Below are positions 34,142-41,794 of a DNA stretch of 64,000 nucleotides, piece after piece. The stretch lies in contig JAJCYG010000083.1 in NCBI GenBank assembly GCA_029263055.1, positions 42,710 through 106,709 on the forward strand. The letters run 5' to 3'. Under the pieces are notes generated by a model. The model worked only from the letters and a program-made list of their open reading frames with translations, was not told the origin of the DNA and did no database searches. How positions within the stretch are numbered: position 1 is the first letter of the stretch; each line of letters begins with the position of its first letter. Position numbers and translations under genes: made by a program. This DNA comes from Actinomycetes bacterium. Its GTDB lineage: Bacteria > Auribacterota > JAJCYG01.

Positions 34142-35915
34142 CTGAGACCTCTTTTTCTTTTTTATTAAATAGATTTTGTTGAAGCTGGTATAGGTTTGAG
34201 TAAATTCCATGCTGATTTTTTAAGTCAGCAGGTGTTCCTTCTTCAACAATTTCTCCTTCATCTAAAACTAAAATCCAATCTGCATGTTCTAATGTTGAAA
34301 TGCGGTGTGAAACCAAGATAGTGGTCACATCTTTAAGGCTCTTTTTTAAATTAGTTAAAATATTTTCTTCTGTGTGGCTGTCAACACTGGCAAAGGCATC
34401 ATCTAAAAGTACTAATTTGGGTGAGATAGCGAGTGCACGTGCCAGTGCCATGCGTTGTCTTTGTCCGCCAGAAAGTGTGAGCCCTTTTTCACCAATAACA
34501 GAATCATATTCCAAAGGCATTTCAGCGATCTCTTTATCGATTTCTGCTTGTTCTGCAGAATGGGTTAGATTGTCAGAGTATTGTGCTGCCTGACCAAAGA
34601 GAATGTTTTCTTTTACGCTGGTTGAAAAAAGAAAACTTTCTTGAGGGACCACACCAATGGCATTACGAATTGTTTCAGTTGAGATACGGTTCACATCAAT
34701 TCCATTCATAAAAAAGGTTTCATCTGGAACGGGATAAAATCGAGTTAAAAGTTTTATTAACGTACTTTTCCCTGAGCCAGTTCTTCCTAAAATGCCAAGT
34801 GTTTCGCCTGCTTTTAAGTGAAAATGAATATTTTTTAAGATTAATTTTTTGGGGCTCCCTTTTTCAGCTGGATAGGCAAAAGAGAGATTTTGTATTTTGA
34901 TTTCACCGGTTAATTGCGGTGGTTTGATTGTGGCAGTGCTCAAGTCTTCAGGCTCTTCATTTAGGATTTCGTTTAAGCGATTCATTGCTGAGTAACCTCG
35001 CTCTAAAATGCTTAAAATCCATCCAAAGGCAATGGTTGGATTGACTAACATGGCTAAATAACTGTTGAAAGCCACAAAGTCACCTAAGGTGATCTCTTTA
35101 TCGATCACACGGTAACTTCCAACCCAAAGAATAATCAAAGGAGCGAGTCCTGAAATAAAACGAATAAGAGGCCAAATGCGGGCTCGAAGACGTGAAACTT
35201 CCATGTTTCTAAAGAAATATTCCTGGTTTAGTTTTTTAAAATCACGCGCTTCATTATTTTCTTGAGTGTAGGAATGGATCACGTGAATGTTATTAAAGTT
35301 TTCTTGAGCTTTTGAACTTAAGCTTGAGAGTTGTTCTTGAACTCGCCGAGTTTTTTTGTGCAAGCTGCGCGTCGAATTACGGACAACCAACATTAAAATA
35401 GGAAAGGGCAGAAGAGCAAAAAAAGTGAGTCTAATATCAATCAAACAGAGCAAGACAATGGTGAGTGTATAGGCAATGACCGTGTTTGTGACTTGAAGAA
35501 AGCCAGGTCCCAGAAACATACGGATATCACTTGTATCATTAATGGAGCGAGACATTAAATCTCCAGTCTTTTTTCTTTGAAAAAAAGTAGGGGAGAGTTT
35601 TAATAAATGCCGGTAAAAGTCATTACGCAAATCAAATTCGCCGTTACGACCCGCCGTATAAATGATAATTCTAGAGCTCATTCGAATGACTGCTTGAATT
35701 AAGGCCAAACCAATCATTATTGCAATGTAGAAAGTGAGTTTTGATTGGGGAAGCCCTTCTCGAACCTCATTTACGGTTATTTTTAAGATCCAAGGAATAG
35801 AGAGAGCAATCCCGTTTGTGGCAAGGAGCAGAAAAAATCCTGCGATGAAATACCACTTATATCGGTAAAAGTAGTGCAAAAAGCGCTGATTTTGGGTTTT
35901 TCTTTTAAATGACAT
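34119..35915 (-). CDS. ABC exporter half-transporter, first subunit of a heterodimer
   Basis: 598 residues from the ATG at 35915 (MSFKRKTQNQRF); a TTG six codons upstream is also possible. Six membrane helices precede the ATPase domain: Walker A LGRTGSGKST, signature LSGGQRQRMALARAL and Walker B LVLLDDAFASVD, where Asp replaces the usual catalytic Glu. The canonical signature here and the degenerate Walker B pair with the opposite features in the downstream subunit, the known pattern of asymmetric heterodimeric exporters. A GATTAT hexamer lies 6 nt before the ATG. Confidence 0.92.
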   Translation of the reverse strand: MSFKRKTQNQRFLHYFYRYKWYFIAGFFLLLATNGIALSIPWILKITVNEVREGLPQSKLTFYIAIMIGLALIQAVIRMSSRIIIYTAGRNGEFDLRNDFYRHLLKLSPTFFQRKKTGDLMSRSINDTSDIRMFLGPGFLQVTNTVIAYTLTIVLLCLIDIRLTFFALLPFPILMLVVRNSTRSLHKKTRRVQEQLSSLSSKAQENFNNIHVIHSYTQENNEARDFKKLNQEYFFRNMEVSRLRARIWPLIRFISGLAPLIILWVGSYRVIDKEITLGDFVAFNSYLAMLVNPTIAFGWILSILERGYSAMNRLNEILNEEPEDLSTATIKPPQLTGEIKIQNLSFAYPAEKGSPKKLILKNIHFHLKAGETLGILGRTGSGKSTLIKLLTRFYPVPDETFFMNGIDVNRISTETIRNAIGVVPQESFLFSTSVKENILFGQAAQYSDNLTHSAEQAEIDKEIAEMPLEYDSVIGEKGLTLSGGQRQRMALARALAISPKLVLLDDAFASVDSHTEENILTNLKKSLKDVTTILVSHRISTLEHADWILVLDEGEIVEEGTPADLKNQHGIYSNLYQLQQNLFNKKEKEVSDEQIISP

Positions 35916-36041
35916 AGCTACATAATCTATCAAAAACGAGAAGTTAGTTCAATTAATAATATAAGTCTCTTTATATAAGGTGTTTATATATAATATTCTT
36001 AAGGTTAGGTTCTTTTTCTTCTTTATATCACACCTGTCAGA

Positions 36042-37457
36042 TCAGAGTTGTTCAATTTTAATCCAGTTTTGAGGGCCTTTTAGTTCTGGAGCAGCTGACA
36101 TAAAAATAGCTTTTTCGTTTGATTTTAGGATCCCAATTGATTTGAGGTGTTTTTTTGCCTCAGAAATCATTAAGTCAAAGGAACTTTTCTTAGGGATATA
36201 GTAGGGGGTAACCCCCCATAATAAAGCGAGTGTAGGGAGAATTTTTTTGTCAGGTGTTAGAGCGAAAATGCGTGCTTTGGGTCTAAATTTAGATAGAAGA
36301 AGAGCACTTTTTCCTCTATTTGTAAAAACGACAATGGAACTTACTTTTAAATCAAAAGCCATGTGAGAACTAGCAGAAGCAATGGCATGTGTCGGTGAAC
36401 TTGTTGTGAATTTTTGGTGAAATCGTTCTTCAAAAAGGCTTCCTTGTTCCACTTCTGTAATAATTGAAGACATCATACGAGAAACTTTAACCGGATATTT
36501 ACCCGAAGCGGTTTCGCCCGATAACATTACTGCATCTGTTCCATCTAAGACTGCATTGGCTACATCCGATGATTCTGCACGTGTTGGGCGTGCATTTTCG
36601 ATCATTGATTCCAGCATTTGAGTGGCAGTAATAATAGGAATTCCTGCTGCATTGGCACGCAAAATTAAGTTTTTTTGTATCATTGGGACTTTTTGGGCAG
36701 GAAGTTCAATACCCAAATCACCCCGTGCAATCATGATCCCATCACTTGCTTTTAGAATAGAGTCAAAATGCTCAACTGCTTGCGGTTTTTCAATTTTAGC
36801 AATCACAGGTATTAGCGATTTTTTAGCGGTTAAAAAGCGTTGTACTCTTAAGATCCCTTTTTCTGTTTGGACAAAAGAGAGGGCCACTGCATCGATCCCT
36901 TGCTTAAGTCCTTCTACTAAATCTAATCGGTCTTTTGTGGTAAAGGAAGGGATGGAGACTTTAAGGCCAGGGAGGTTAACTCCCTTTCTTTCTTTTAGTT
37001 GTCCACCGACGACAACATGACAAATTACTTTAGACTTTTTAATTGAAAAAACTTTTAATTCTAAACGACCATCATCAATTAAAATAGGATCTCCTTTTTT
37101 CACAACCTTTGAAAGGTTTGGAAATGTAACGGAGACTTCTTGGGCTGTTCCTTCAATTTTTTCAGGAGTTAATGTGAGTTTTTCTCCCTTTATTAAATTC
37201 ACCGGAGAGTGTTGTTTTAATGTACCGATTCTAATTTTTGGACCGGCTAGATCTAATAAAATACAGATAGGTTTTCCCGCTTCTTTAGCTGCTTTTCTAA
37301 TTAAACGAATCTTATTTCCAAACGTAGATCGGGGTTCATGTGAGGCATTTAAACGGATAGCATCCACTCCAGAGTTCAAAATTTTGGTCAAAGTGGTTAA
37401 ATTTGATGAAGAAGGACCTAATGTGGCGATAATTTTTGTTTTATTTTTGTTAAACAT
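36042..37457 (-). CDS. pyk: Pyruvate kinase
   Basis: Last step of glycolysis, PEP plus ADP to pyruvate plus ATP. The 471-residue protein has TKIIATLGPSS, RLNASHEPR, LLDLAGPKIRIG, PVIAKIEKPQAVEHF, IMIARGDLGIELP (MIARGDLGIE is the pyruvate kinase signature), ATQMLESMIENARPTRAESSD and SGETASGKYPVKV. No extra C-terminal PEP-utilising domain is present. It is transcribed leftwards ahead of the ABC exporter genes; there is no obvious ribosome site before the ATG at 37457. Confidence 0.97.
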   Translation of the reverse strand: MFNKNKTKIIATLGPSSSNLTTLTKILNSGVDAIRLNASHEPRSTFGNKIRLIRKAAKEAGKPICILLDLAGPKIRIGTLKQHSPVNLIKGEKLTLTPEKIEGTAQEVSVTFPNLSKVVKKGDPILIDDGRLELKVFSIKKSKVICHVVVGGQLKERKGVNLPGLKVSIPSFTTKDRLDLVEGLKQGIDAVALSFVQTEKGILRVQRFLTAKKSLIPVIAKIEKPQAVEHFDSILKASDGIMIARGDLGIELPAQKVPMIQKNLILRANAAGIPIITATQMLESMIENARPTRAESSDVANAVLDGTDAVMLSGETASGKYPVKVSRMMSSIITEVEQGSLFEERFHQKFTTSSPTHAIASASSHMAFDLKVSSIVVFTNRGKSALLLSKFRPKARIFALTPDKKILPTLALLWGVTPYYIPKKSSFDLMISEAKKHLKSIGILKSNEKAIFMSAAPELKGPQNWIKIEQL

Positions 37458-37550
37458 GTTATTTTTTCCAAAAAAAGTTAAAAAAACTTTAAAAAGTGCA
37501 CATTTGTTTTTATAATTATAGAAAATAGAAAAGTTTTTGTAATCAAGTAG

Positions 37551-37579
37551 TTGACATATTTTTGATTTACATGTAACTT
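37551..37579 (+). promoter_or_regulatory. Predicted promoter upstream of the histone-like gene
   Basis: Perfect TTGACA (37551-37556), 17 nt, TAACTT (37574-37579). The start site would be near 37586, giving a leader of about 190 nt before the ATG at 37777, or a short separate RNA ending at the hairpin at 37662-37695. Confidence 0.6.
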
Positions 37580-37661
37580 AATAATGTGAGTACATTAAAT
37601 TATCAACATATGAATGTTGAAAATAAAAAACAAGAAGTTATTAAAGATTGATTTTGTGATT

Positions 37662-37695
37662 AGCCTGGTGTTCAAAAGGATGCCCGGCTATTTTT
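37662..37695 (+). terminator. Hairpin with T-rich tail in the histone-gene leader (attenuator or sRNA terminator)
   Basis: AGCCTGG (37662-37668) can pair with CCCGGCT (37683-37689) with one mismatch, followed by ATTTTTG. It lies between the promoter and the coding region, so it could end a short RNA or attenuate the downstream gene. Confidence 0.4.
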
Positions 37696-37776
37696 GTTTG
37701 TCTGTTTTTGGTTGTCAGTTTTTTTATTGTTGATGTAAAAGTTGATGTAAAAATTCAAAACGAGGGGGTGACGCAA

Positions 37777-38085
37777 ATGGCCGCAAAAAGAAAAAAAGCA
37801 AAGAAAAAAGCTACTAAGAAAAAAGCAGCAAAGAGAAAACCAGCAAAGAAGAAAAAAGTAGCTAAGAAAAAAGTAGCTAAGAAAAAAGTAGCTAAGAAAA
37901 AAGTAGCAAAGAAAAAAGCTACTAAGAAAAAAGCAAAGAAAAAAGTAGCAAAGAAGAAAAAAGCTGCTAAGAAAAAGCCAGCCAAGAAGAAAAAGGCTGC
38001 TAAGAAAAAGCCAGCTAAGAAGAAAAAAGCAACAAAGAAGAAAGCTGCAAAGAAAAAAACGACGAAAAGAAAAAAACGTCGTTAA
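37777..38085 (+). CDS. Histone H1-like lysine/alanine-rich DNA-binding protein
   Basis: 102 residues, almost only Lys, Ala, Val, Pro and Thr, built from KKxAKKK and VAKKK units. The nearest known types are eukaryotic H1 tails, chlamydial Hc1/Hc2 and AlgP. It probably binds and compacts DNA (or RNA) by charge. ATG 37777 is chosen because GAGGGGG lies 8 nt upstream and the charged repeat begins there; the longer reading frame adds a hydrophobic, unlikely extension. Codons for Lys are nearly all AAG/AAA in repeated order, so the gene is itself a DNA repeat. Confidence 0.85.
   Translation: MAAKRKKAKKKATKKKAAKRKPAKKKKVAKKKVAKKKVAKKKVAKKKATKKKAKKKVAKKKKAAKKKPAKKKKAAKKKPAKKKKATKKKAAKKKTTKRKKRR
37858..37917 (+). 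repeat. Tandem 15-bp coding repeat (VAKKK x4)
   Basis: Four consecutive copies of GTAGCTAAGAAAAAA; the fourth differs by one base (GCA for GCT). The copies are nearly identical at DNA level, which indicates recent expansion or contraction by slippage. Confidence 0.85.
37963..38028 (+). repeat. Tandem 33-bp coding repeat (two copies)
   Basis: Two 33-nt units (37963-37995 and 37996-38028), each encoding AAKKKPAKKKK, differ at two synonymous positions. Confidence 0.8.
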
Positions 38086-38097
38086 TGTGCATCAACC

Positions 38098-38128
38098 AGG
38101 GGTAGTCTACTCGACGTGGATTGCCCCT
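38098..38128 (+). terminator. 13-bp RNA hairpin downstream of the histone-like gene, no T tract
   Basis: Arms 38098-38110 (AGGGGTAGTCTAC) and 38116-38128 (GTGGATTGCCCCT) pair over all 13 positions when G-U pairs are allowed, with a 5-nt TCGAC loop. It starts 13 nt after the stop. No U tract follows, so it is either a non-canonical terminator or an mRNA 3'-end stabilising structure. Confidence 0.6.
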
Positions 38129-38205
38129 GAAATGCTCTAATCCTACTGACTTAATTCCCCCCTTTTGCTATATTCCCAGAGTCATTTTTTTATTGGAGGT
38201 ATTTT

Positions 38206-39300
38206 ATGGGCTTTCGTGCCGGTATTGTCGGTCTTCCCAATGTAGGGAAATCAACTATTTTTAATGCATTAACTAGTGCAGGAGCTACAGCTTCTAACTT
38301 TCCTTTTTGTACTATCGAGCCCAATGTGGGTGTGGTTCCTTTAAGGGATCGTCGTTTGTATAAAATTAATGAATTTGTGGATACTGAAAAGATCATTCCA
38401 ACCATGATGGAGTTTGTTGATATTGCAGGTTTGGTGCGCGGAGCTTCAAAAGGAGAGGGATTGGGTAATCAGTTTTTAGCTAAAATTGCTGAAGTTGATG
38501 TGATTATTCATGTGGTGCGTTGTTTTGAAGATTCAAATATTGTTCATGTAGATGGAGAGATTGATCCGCTTAGAGATATTCAAACCGTTGAAACAGAGCT
38601 GATTCTTAAAGATTTGGAATTTGTTGATAAAATGAAGCAAAGGCTAAAAAAGCAATCTAAGGCAGATAAAGGGGCTGCAGAACAATTTAAAATCCTCGAA
38701 TCTTTAGAAAAGCAATTAAATGAAGGAAAAGCATGTCGAAACATAGATGGAATCGATGATTTATTAGCTGAAATTCCTGAATTTAGGCTTTTAACCACTA
38801 AAAAAGTCCTTTATGTGGCAAATGTTGCTTCTGAGGCGGTTGGTGACAGTAATAATGAACAAATTAAAATATTAAGAGCACATGCTTCAAATGAAGGGTC
38901 TGAGGTTGTTGAGTTGTGTGGAGCCATTGAAGCTGAAATTGCAGAATTACCAGAAGAAGAGAGAGCTGAGTATTTAGAGACTATGGGACTTAAAGAGTCT
39001 GGGCTCGATCGATTAGTGAAAAAAGGGTATGACTTGCTTGGATTGATTAGCTTTTTTACTGTAGGCCCTAAAGAGATAAGGGCTTGGACCATTGCAAGTG
39101 GGTATTCGGCTAAAAAAGCGGCTGGAGTGATTCATACAGATTTTGAAAAAGGCTTTATTCGTGCTGAAGTGATTGCCTATAAGGATTACCTTGATTGTGG
39201 CGGAGAAAATAAGGCTAAAGAAAAAGGGAAGTTGCGTTTAGAAGGAAAAGAGTATACAGTTTGTGATGCTGATGTAATGCACTTTAGGTTCTCGGTATAA
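38206..39300 (+). CDS. ychF: Ribosome-binding ATPase YchF (Obg family)
   Basis: Obg-like P-loop NTPase that prefers ATP and binds ribosomes; linked to translation and stress control. The 364-residue protein has GLPNVGKST (G1), DIAGLVRGASKGEGLGNQFL (G3 region), a G4 region lacking NKxD as usual for YchF (YVANVASEA), a helical insert, and the C-terminal TGS domain (LISFFTVGPKEIRAWTI). The ATG has a GGAGG site 6 nt upstream. Confidence 0.97.
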   Translation: MGFRAGIVGLPNVGKSTIFNALTSAGATASNFPFCTIEPNVGVVPLRDRRLYKINEFVDTEKIIPTMMEFVDIAGLVRGASKGEGLGNQFLAKIAEVDVIIHVVRCFEDSNIVHVDGEIDPLRDIQTVETELILKDLEFVDKMKQRLKKQSKADKGAAEQFKILESLEKQLNEGKACRNIDGIDDLLAEIPEFRLLTTKKVLYVANVASEAVGDSNNEQIKILRAHASNEGSEVVELCGAIEAEIAELPEEERAEYLETMGLKESGLDRLVKKGYDLLGLISFFTVGPKEIRAWTIASGYSAKKAAGVIHTDFEKGFIRAEVIAYKDYLDCGGENKAKEKGKLRLEGKEYTVCDADVMHFRFSV

Positions 39301-39303
39301 ATT

Positions 39304-40008
39304 ATGAAAAAATTTACTCTTTTAGCTTTTATTTTTCTTCTTGTTGGAACGGGTTGTGCTAAAAATAAAGCAAACCAAACCGACGGTGATGTTGCTGGTG
39401 AAGGGAAGAAAAATATCCCTCTTATTAGTTATCCTGTTGATTCTGTTGTTTCATCAAAACTAAGTCAAAACCCAGTCTTAAAAGTTGCTATTTTACCACC
39501 GACTTTATCTGAAGCAGCAATAGAGACAACTGAAAAATGGGATGACGTGAATGCTCCTGCACTGTTTCGAACCGTATTTTTTGGTCGTTTTAGTGTGCTT
39601 CCTTATAAAGATATTTCAATCCAACAAGTTGATTCACTTTTGAGCCAAAACGGCATTGAATCGGATCAAATTAATAAAGCTTCTTCTAAACGGTTAAGCC
39701 AACTTTTAGGGGTAAATGCTCTGATCTATATTCATTTAACCGAAGTAGAGAATGTGAATACAACGGTTCATGCTCGTACAGAGTATGCAGCCACTCTAAC
39801 TATGATCGATGCTGAAACATCTGAAGAGCTATGGCGGACAACACTTAAGCAAAACACTTTTGGCGGTCTGATTGGTAAAGGTTCTCAATTAGCTGATTTT
39901 GTTGCTTTTGAAAAAGCAAACAGAAATCGTCCACTTGCTTTTAGAAAAGTGGCAGAATCATGGAGTCACCGAGTGATTGCCGATTTAAGAGAGAAATTAA
40001 ATGAATAG
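39304..40008 (+). CDS. Lipoprotein, GNA1162/DUF799-like
   Basis: 234 residues with a lipoprotein signal (LLAFIFLLVGTGCAK, lipobox GTGC, C19). The mature part has VAILPPTLS, FFGRFSVLPY and LSQLLGVNALIYIHLTEVE, followed by a strand-rich region with the LWRT motif (DAETSEELWRTTLKQ). This pattern resembles the GNA1162/DUF799 outer-membrane lipoproteins, which share a fold with TolB-N/CsgG-like proteins. It begins 3 bp after ychF and overlaps the next lipoprotein gene by 8 nt. The exact role is unknown. Confidence 0.7.
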   Translation: MKKFTLLAFIFLLVGTGCAKNKANQTDGDVAGEGKKNIPLISYPVDSVVSSKLSQNPVLKVAILPPTLSEAAIETTEKWDDVNAPALFRTVFFGRFSVLPYKDISIQQVDSLLSQNGIESDQINKASSKRLSQLLGVNALIYIHLTEVENVNTTVHARTEYAATLTMIDAETSEELWRTTLKQNTFGGLIGKGSQLADFVAFEKANRNRPLAFRKVAESWSHRVIADLREKLNE

Positions 40009-40633
40009 CTTAAAATTCCCAGTCCTTCTTTCAATTCTTTTTTTAGCAGGTTGCGCTGCAAATCTTTCTGTGGTTAAAAATCTTAATTTTATTCCAGGGG
40101 AGCGAAAATTGACCGTGGTTGTTCTTCCTTTTGAAAGTAAAACAGTTAAAGGGGAAGAGGTTGTTAACCAAGTCCGTGAAGAGGTGACAGCCAATTTACA
40201 AGAAGGAAATTTTTATCTAGCTGAAATTTCAGAAGTAGATCAGTACTTAAAAGACTCAAATGTGAGTCGTTCAGAAGAAGTGTTACTAAAACTACGACAA
40301 AATCAACTTCCTCTTAATGAAGTGTTTAATGCTGATATTTTGGTTCAAGGACGTATACTAGAATGGACTAAAACTTATCTTGGTTTACATAGTGATATCG
40401 AGCTTGATGTCGAACTTTTTGTCTTTGATGCCAAGTCAGGTAAAATGTTGGCTAAAGTGCGTAAGGGAGTGATCAAAAACTCAGGTATCACACGTTTGCC
40501 AGCCGGTTATATTGCTGCTGGAACAGCTCCTTTGGCAGGTTTGAAAAAGAGTGTGCAACAAAATGTGATTCATACTTTAACGCGTGAACTTTCTCAAACC
40601 TTGATTGAATTCAACGAAAAACCTACCATTTAA
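40001..40633 (+). CDS. Lipoprotein of the CsgG/LpoB-like group, paired with the preceding gene
   Basis: 210 residues with a lipoprotein signal (LLSILFLAGCAAN, C18). The mature part resembles its neighbour: LTVVVLPFES, a helical segment, ADILVQGRILEWTKTYLG, a strand-rich region with VFDAKSGKMLAKVRKG, and a C-terminal helix ending TRELSQTLIEF. This order (strand-helix-strand with xDILVQG) is typical of proteins such as LpoB, CsgG and DUF799. The 8-nt overlap indicates co-translation, and a complex between the two lipoproteins is plausible. Confidence 0.65.
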   Translation: MNSLKFPVLLSILFLAGCAANLSVVKNLNFIPGERKLTVVVLPFESKTVKGEEVVNQVREEVTANLQEGNFYLAEISEVDQYLKDSNVSRSEEVLLKLRQNQLPLNEVFNADILVQGRILEWTKTYLGLHSDIELDVELFVFDAKSGKMLAKVRKGVIKNSGITRLPAGYIAAGTAPLAGLKKSVQQNVIHTLTRELSQTLIEFNEKPTI

Positions 40634-40654
40634 TCATCAATTTCTTTTCTTATT

Positions 40655-40700
40655 TTGTCAAAATGTGCACTTTTCAGTATGATAATAGATTAAATTAATC
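40655..40700 (+). promoter_or_regulatory. Promoter and palindromic operator of the Fur-family gene
   Basis: TTGTCA (40655-40660), 17 nt, TATGAT (40678-40683). The perfect 13-bp palindrome GATTAAATTAATC (40688-40700) covers the expected start site near 40690, a likely autoregulatory site for the Fur-family protein that follows. Confidence 0.65.
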
Positions 40701-40717
40701 ATTGATAGGATAGACAT

Positions 40718-41167
40718 ATGACAGATAGAACAAGTCCTCTTGAGTCTTTTCACGAATTTTTAAGGAGTCGTGATCTTAAAAGCACTTCTCAAAGAGATAT
40801 GATTGTGGAACAAATATTTTCAAAACCCCATCATCATTTTTCTGCAGAAGAGTTGTTAGAGACTCTTCGTGAAAAAGACCCCTCTATGTCTAGAGCGACT
40901 GTGTATCGAACTCTTTTGCTTTTACAAGACGGCAATATGCTTGAAGAGCTTGATATTGGAAAAGGGCATAAGTATTTTGAGCCAATGCTTGGCGTTTCTC
41001 ATCATGACCATTTGATCTGTTTAGGATGCGAGCAAATCATTGAATTTGAAAGCCCTGAAATTGAATCGATCCAAGATCAGATTATTAAAAAGAATCAATT
41101 TGAAGCTGTTTATCATACTCACCGAATTTTTGGTTATTGCCAATTGTGTCAGAAGAAATCTAAATGA
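40718..41167 (+). CDS. Fur-family metalloregulator (Fur/PerR/Zur type)
   Basis: 149 residues. The N-terminal winged helix includes SAEELLETLREKDPSMSRATVYRTLLLLQDGNMLEE. The C-terminal dimer domain has HHDHLICLGC and YCQLCQKK, giving the four-Cys structural zinc site and the His-rich regulatory site. The wing and metal residues alone do not separate Fur from PerR or Zur. The tail after CxxC is short. A palindrome sits at its start site. The downstream TonB-like gene, overlapping by 4 nt, favours a link to iron or metal uptake. Confidence 0.93.
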   Translation: MTDRTSPLESFHEFLRSRDLKSTSQRDMIVEQIFSKPHHHFSAEELLETLREKDPSMSRATVYRTLLLLQDGNMLEELDIGKGHKYFEPMLGVSHHDHLICLGCEQIIEFESPEIESIQDQIIKKNQFEAVYHTHRIFGYCQLCQKKSK

Positions 41168-41727
41168 AGATTCCGGTTTTAACGACGATGGTGTCCCTTT
41201 CTGTTTTATGTCATGCAGGTATTTATTCTTCTGCCTACCTTTCTTCTAATTGGATGGCTTCATCAAAAGAGACTGTTTTAAAAAAAGAAAAGTTGAGCGA
41301 TCCTGTTGAAATCATTCACTTTTATTCTGATTTGAATCCTGCTGAATTTGAGTCCAATGAACCGCCGCTCAATTTAGCTAAAGGAAAGCATTTTGTGACC
41401 CAGCAGCAAAAGAGTCCTCACTGGGTTGTGGATGAAGTGACTTATGCTTCTTATATTAGAGATTTAATTGTTCAACATTTGAGCTATCCCAAAGGTTCTC
41501 AAAAGAATTTCCAAGTCCAGATAGATGTTCAGTTTGTGCTTGATAGAAGTGGTGAGCTTAAAGCTGTTACGGTTAAAGAGATGGAGGGGCGTTCTGCAGA
41601 ATCCTTTAATCATGCAGTCCTTAAAGCTGTTCAAATCGCTTCCAGTTACTTTCCTGATTTTCCTTCTAGTGTAAGCAAAGAAGAGCAAAGATTTTCTTTT
41701 GTCTTGATGTTTGACTCTAAAACTTGA
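41164..41727 (+). CDS. TonB C-terminal-domain-like protein
   Basis: 187 residues with an N-terminal hydrophobic anchor or signal (residues 5-27), a short linker with no Pro/Lys-rich spacer, and a C-terminal region with the TonB-C pattern: YIRDLIVQHLSYPKG, VQFVLDRSGELKAVTV, SFNHAVLKAVQIASSYFPDFP, FSFVLMF. TonB-C domains contact outer-membrane transporters and transmit inner-membrane energy. The short spacer is unlike classical TonB, so it may be a TonB-like periplasmic protein. Its ATGA overlap with the Fur-family gene implies joint expression. Confidence 0.75.
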   Translation: MKIPVLTTMVSLSVLCHAGIYSSAYLSSNWMASSKETVLKKEKLSDPVEIIHFYSDLNPAEFESNEPPLNLAKGKHFVTQQQKSPHWVVDEVTYASYIRDLIVQHLSYPKGSQKNFQVQIDVQFVLDRSGELKAVTVKEMEGRSAESFNHAVLKAVQIASSYFPDFPSSVSKEEQRFSFVLMFDSKT

Positions 41728-41740
41728 GCTTTAAGAGGGT

Positions 41741-41769
41741 TTGACATTTTTTGTTTTATTGTGTAAAAT
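41741..41769 (+). promoter_or_regulatory. Strong predicted promoter of the receiver-domain gene
   Basis: Perfect TTGACA (41741-41746), 17 nt, TAAAAT (41764-41769), 25 nt before the ATG at 41795. It is one of the best matches to the consensus in the window. Confidence 0.75.
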
Positions 41770-41794
41770 TAAGGAATAGTGAGGCTTACAATAA

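Larger units (their letters stand above)
37458..37776. other. AT-rich 319-bp intergenic region between divergent pyk and the histone-like gene
   Basis: It holds a consensus rightward promoter (37551-37579), a hairpin followed by a T-rich stretch (37662-37695), and two adjacent GTTGATGTAAAA direct repeats near 37729-37752. The GAGGGGG ribosome site of the histone-like gene is at 37762-37768. No ORF of its own is convincing. Confidence 0.6.

Noticed and set aside
37755..37985. Minus-strand ORF rich in Phe and Ala across the histone-like gene
   Set aside because: It is the complement of the AAG/AAA-rich lysine repeats and only reflects base composition. The same holds for 45673-45909 opposite the bipolar protein.
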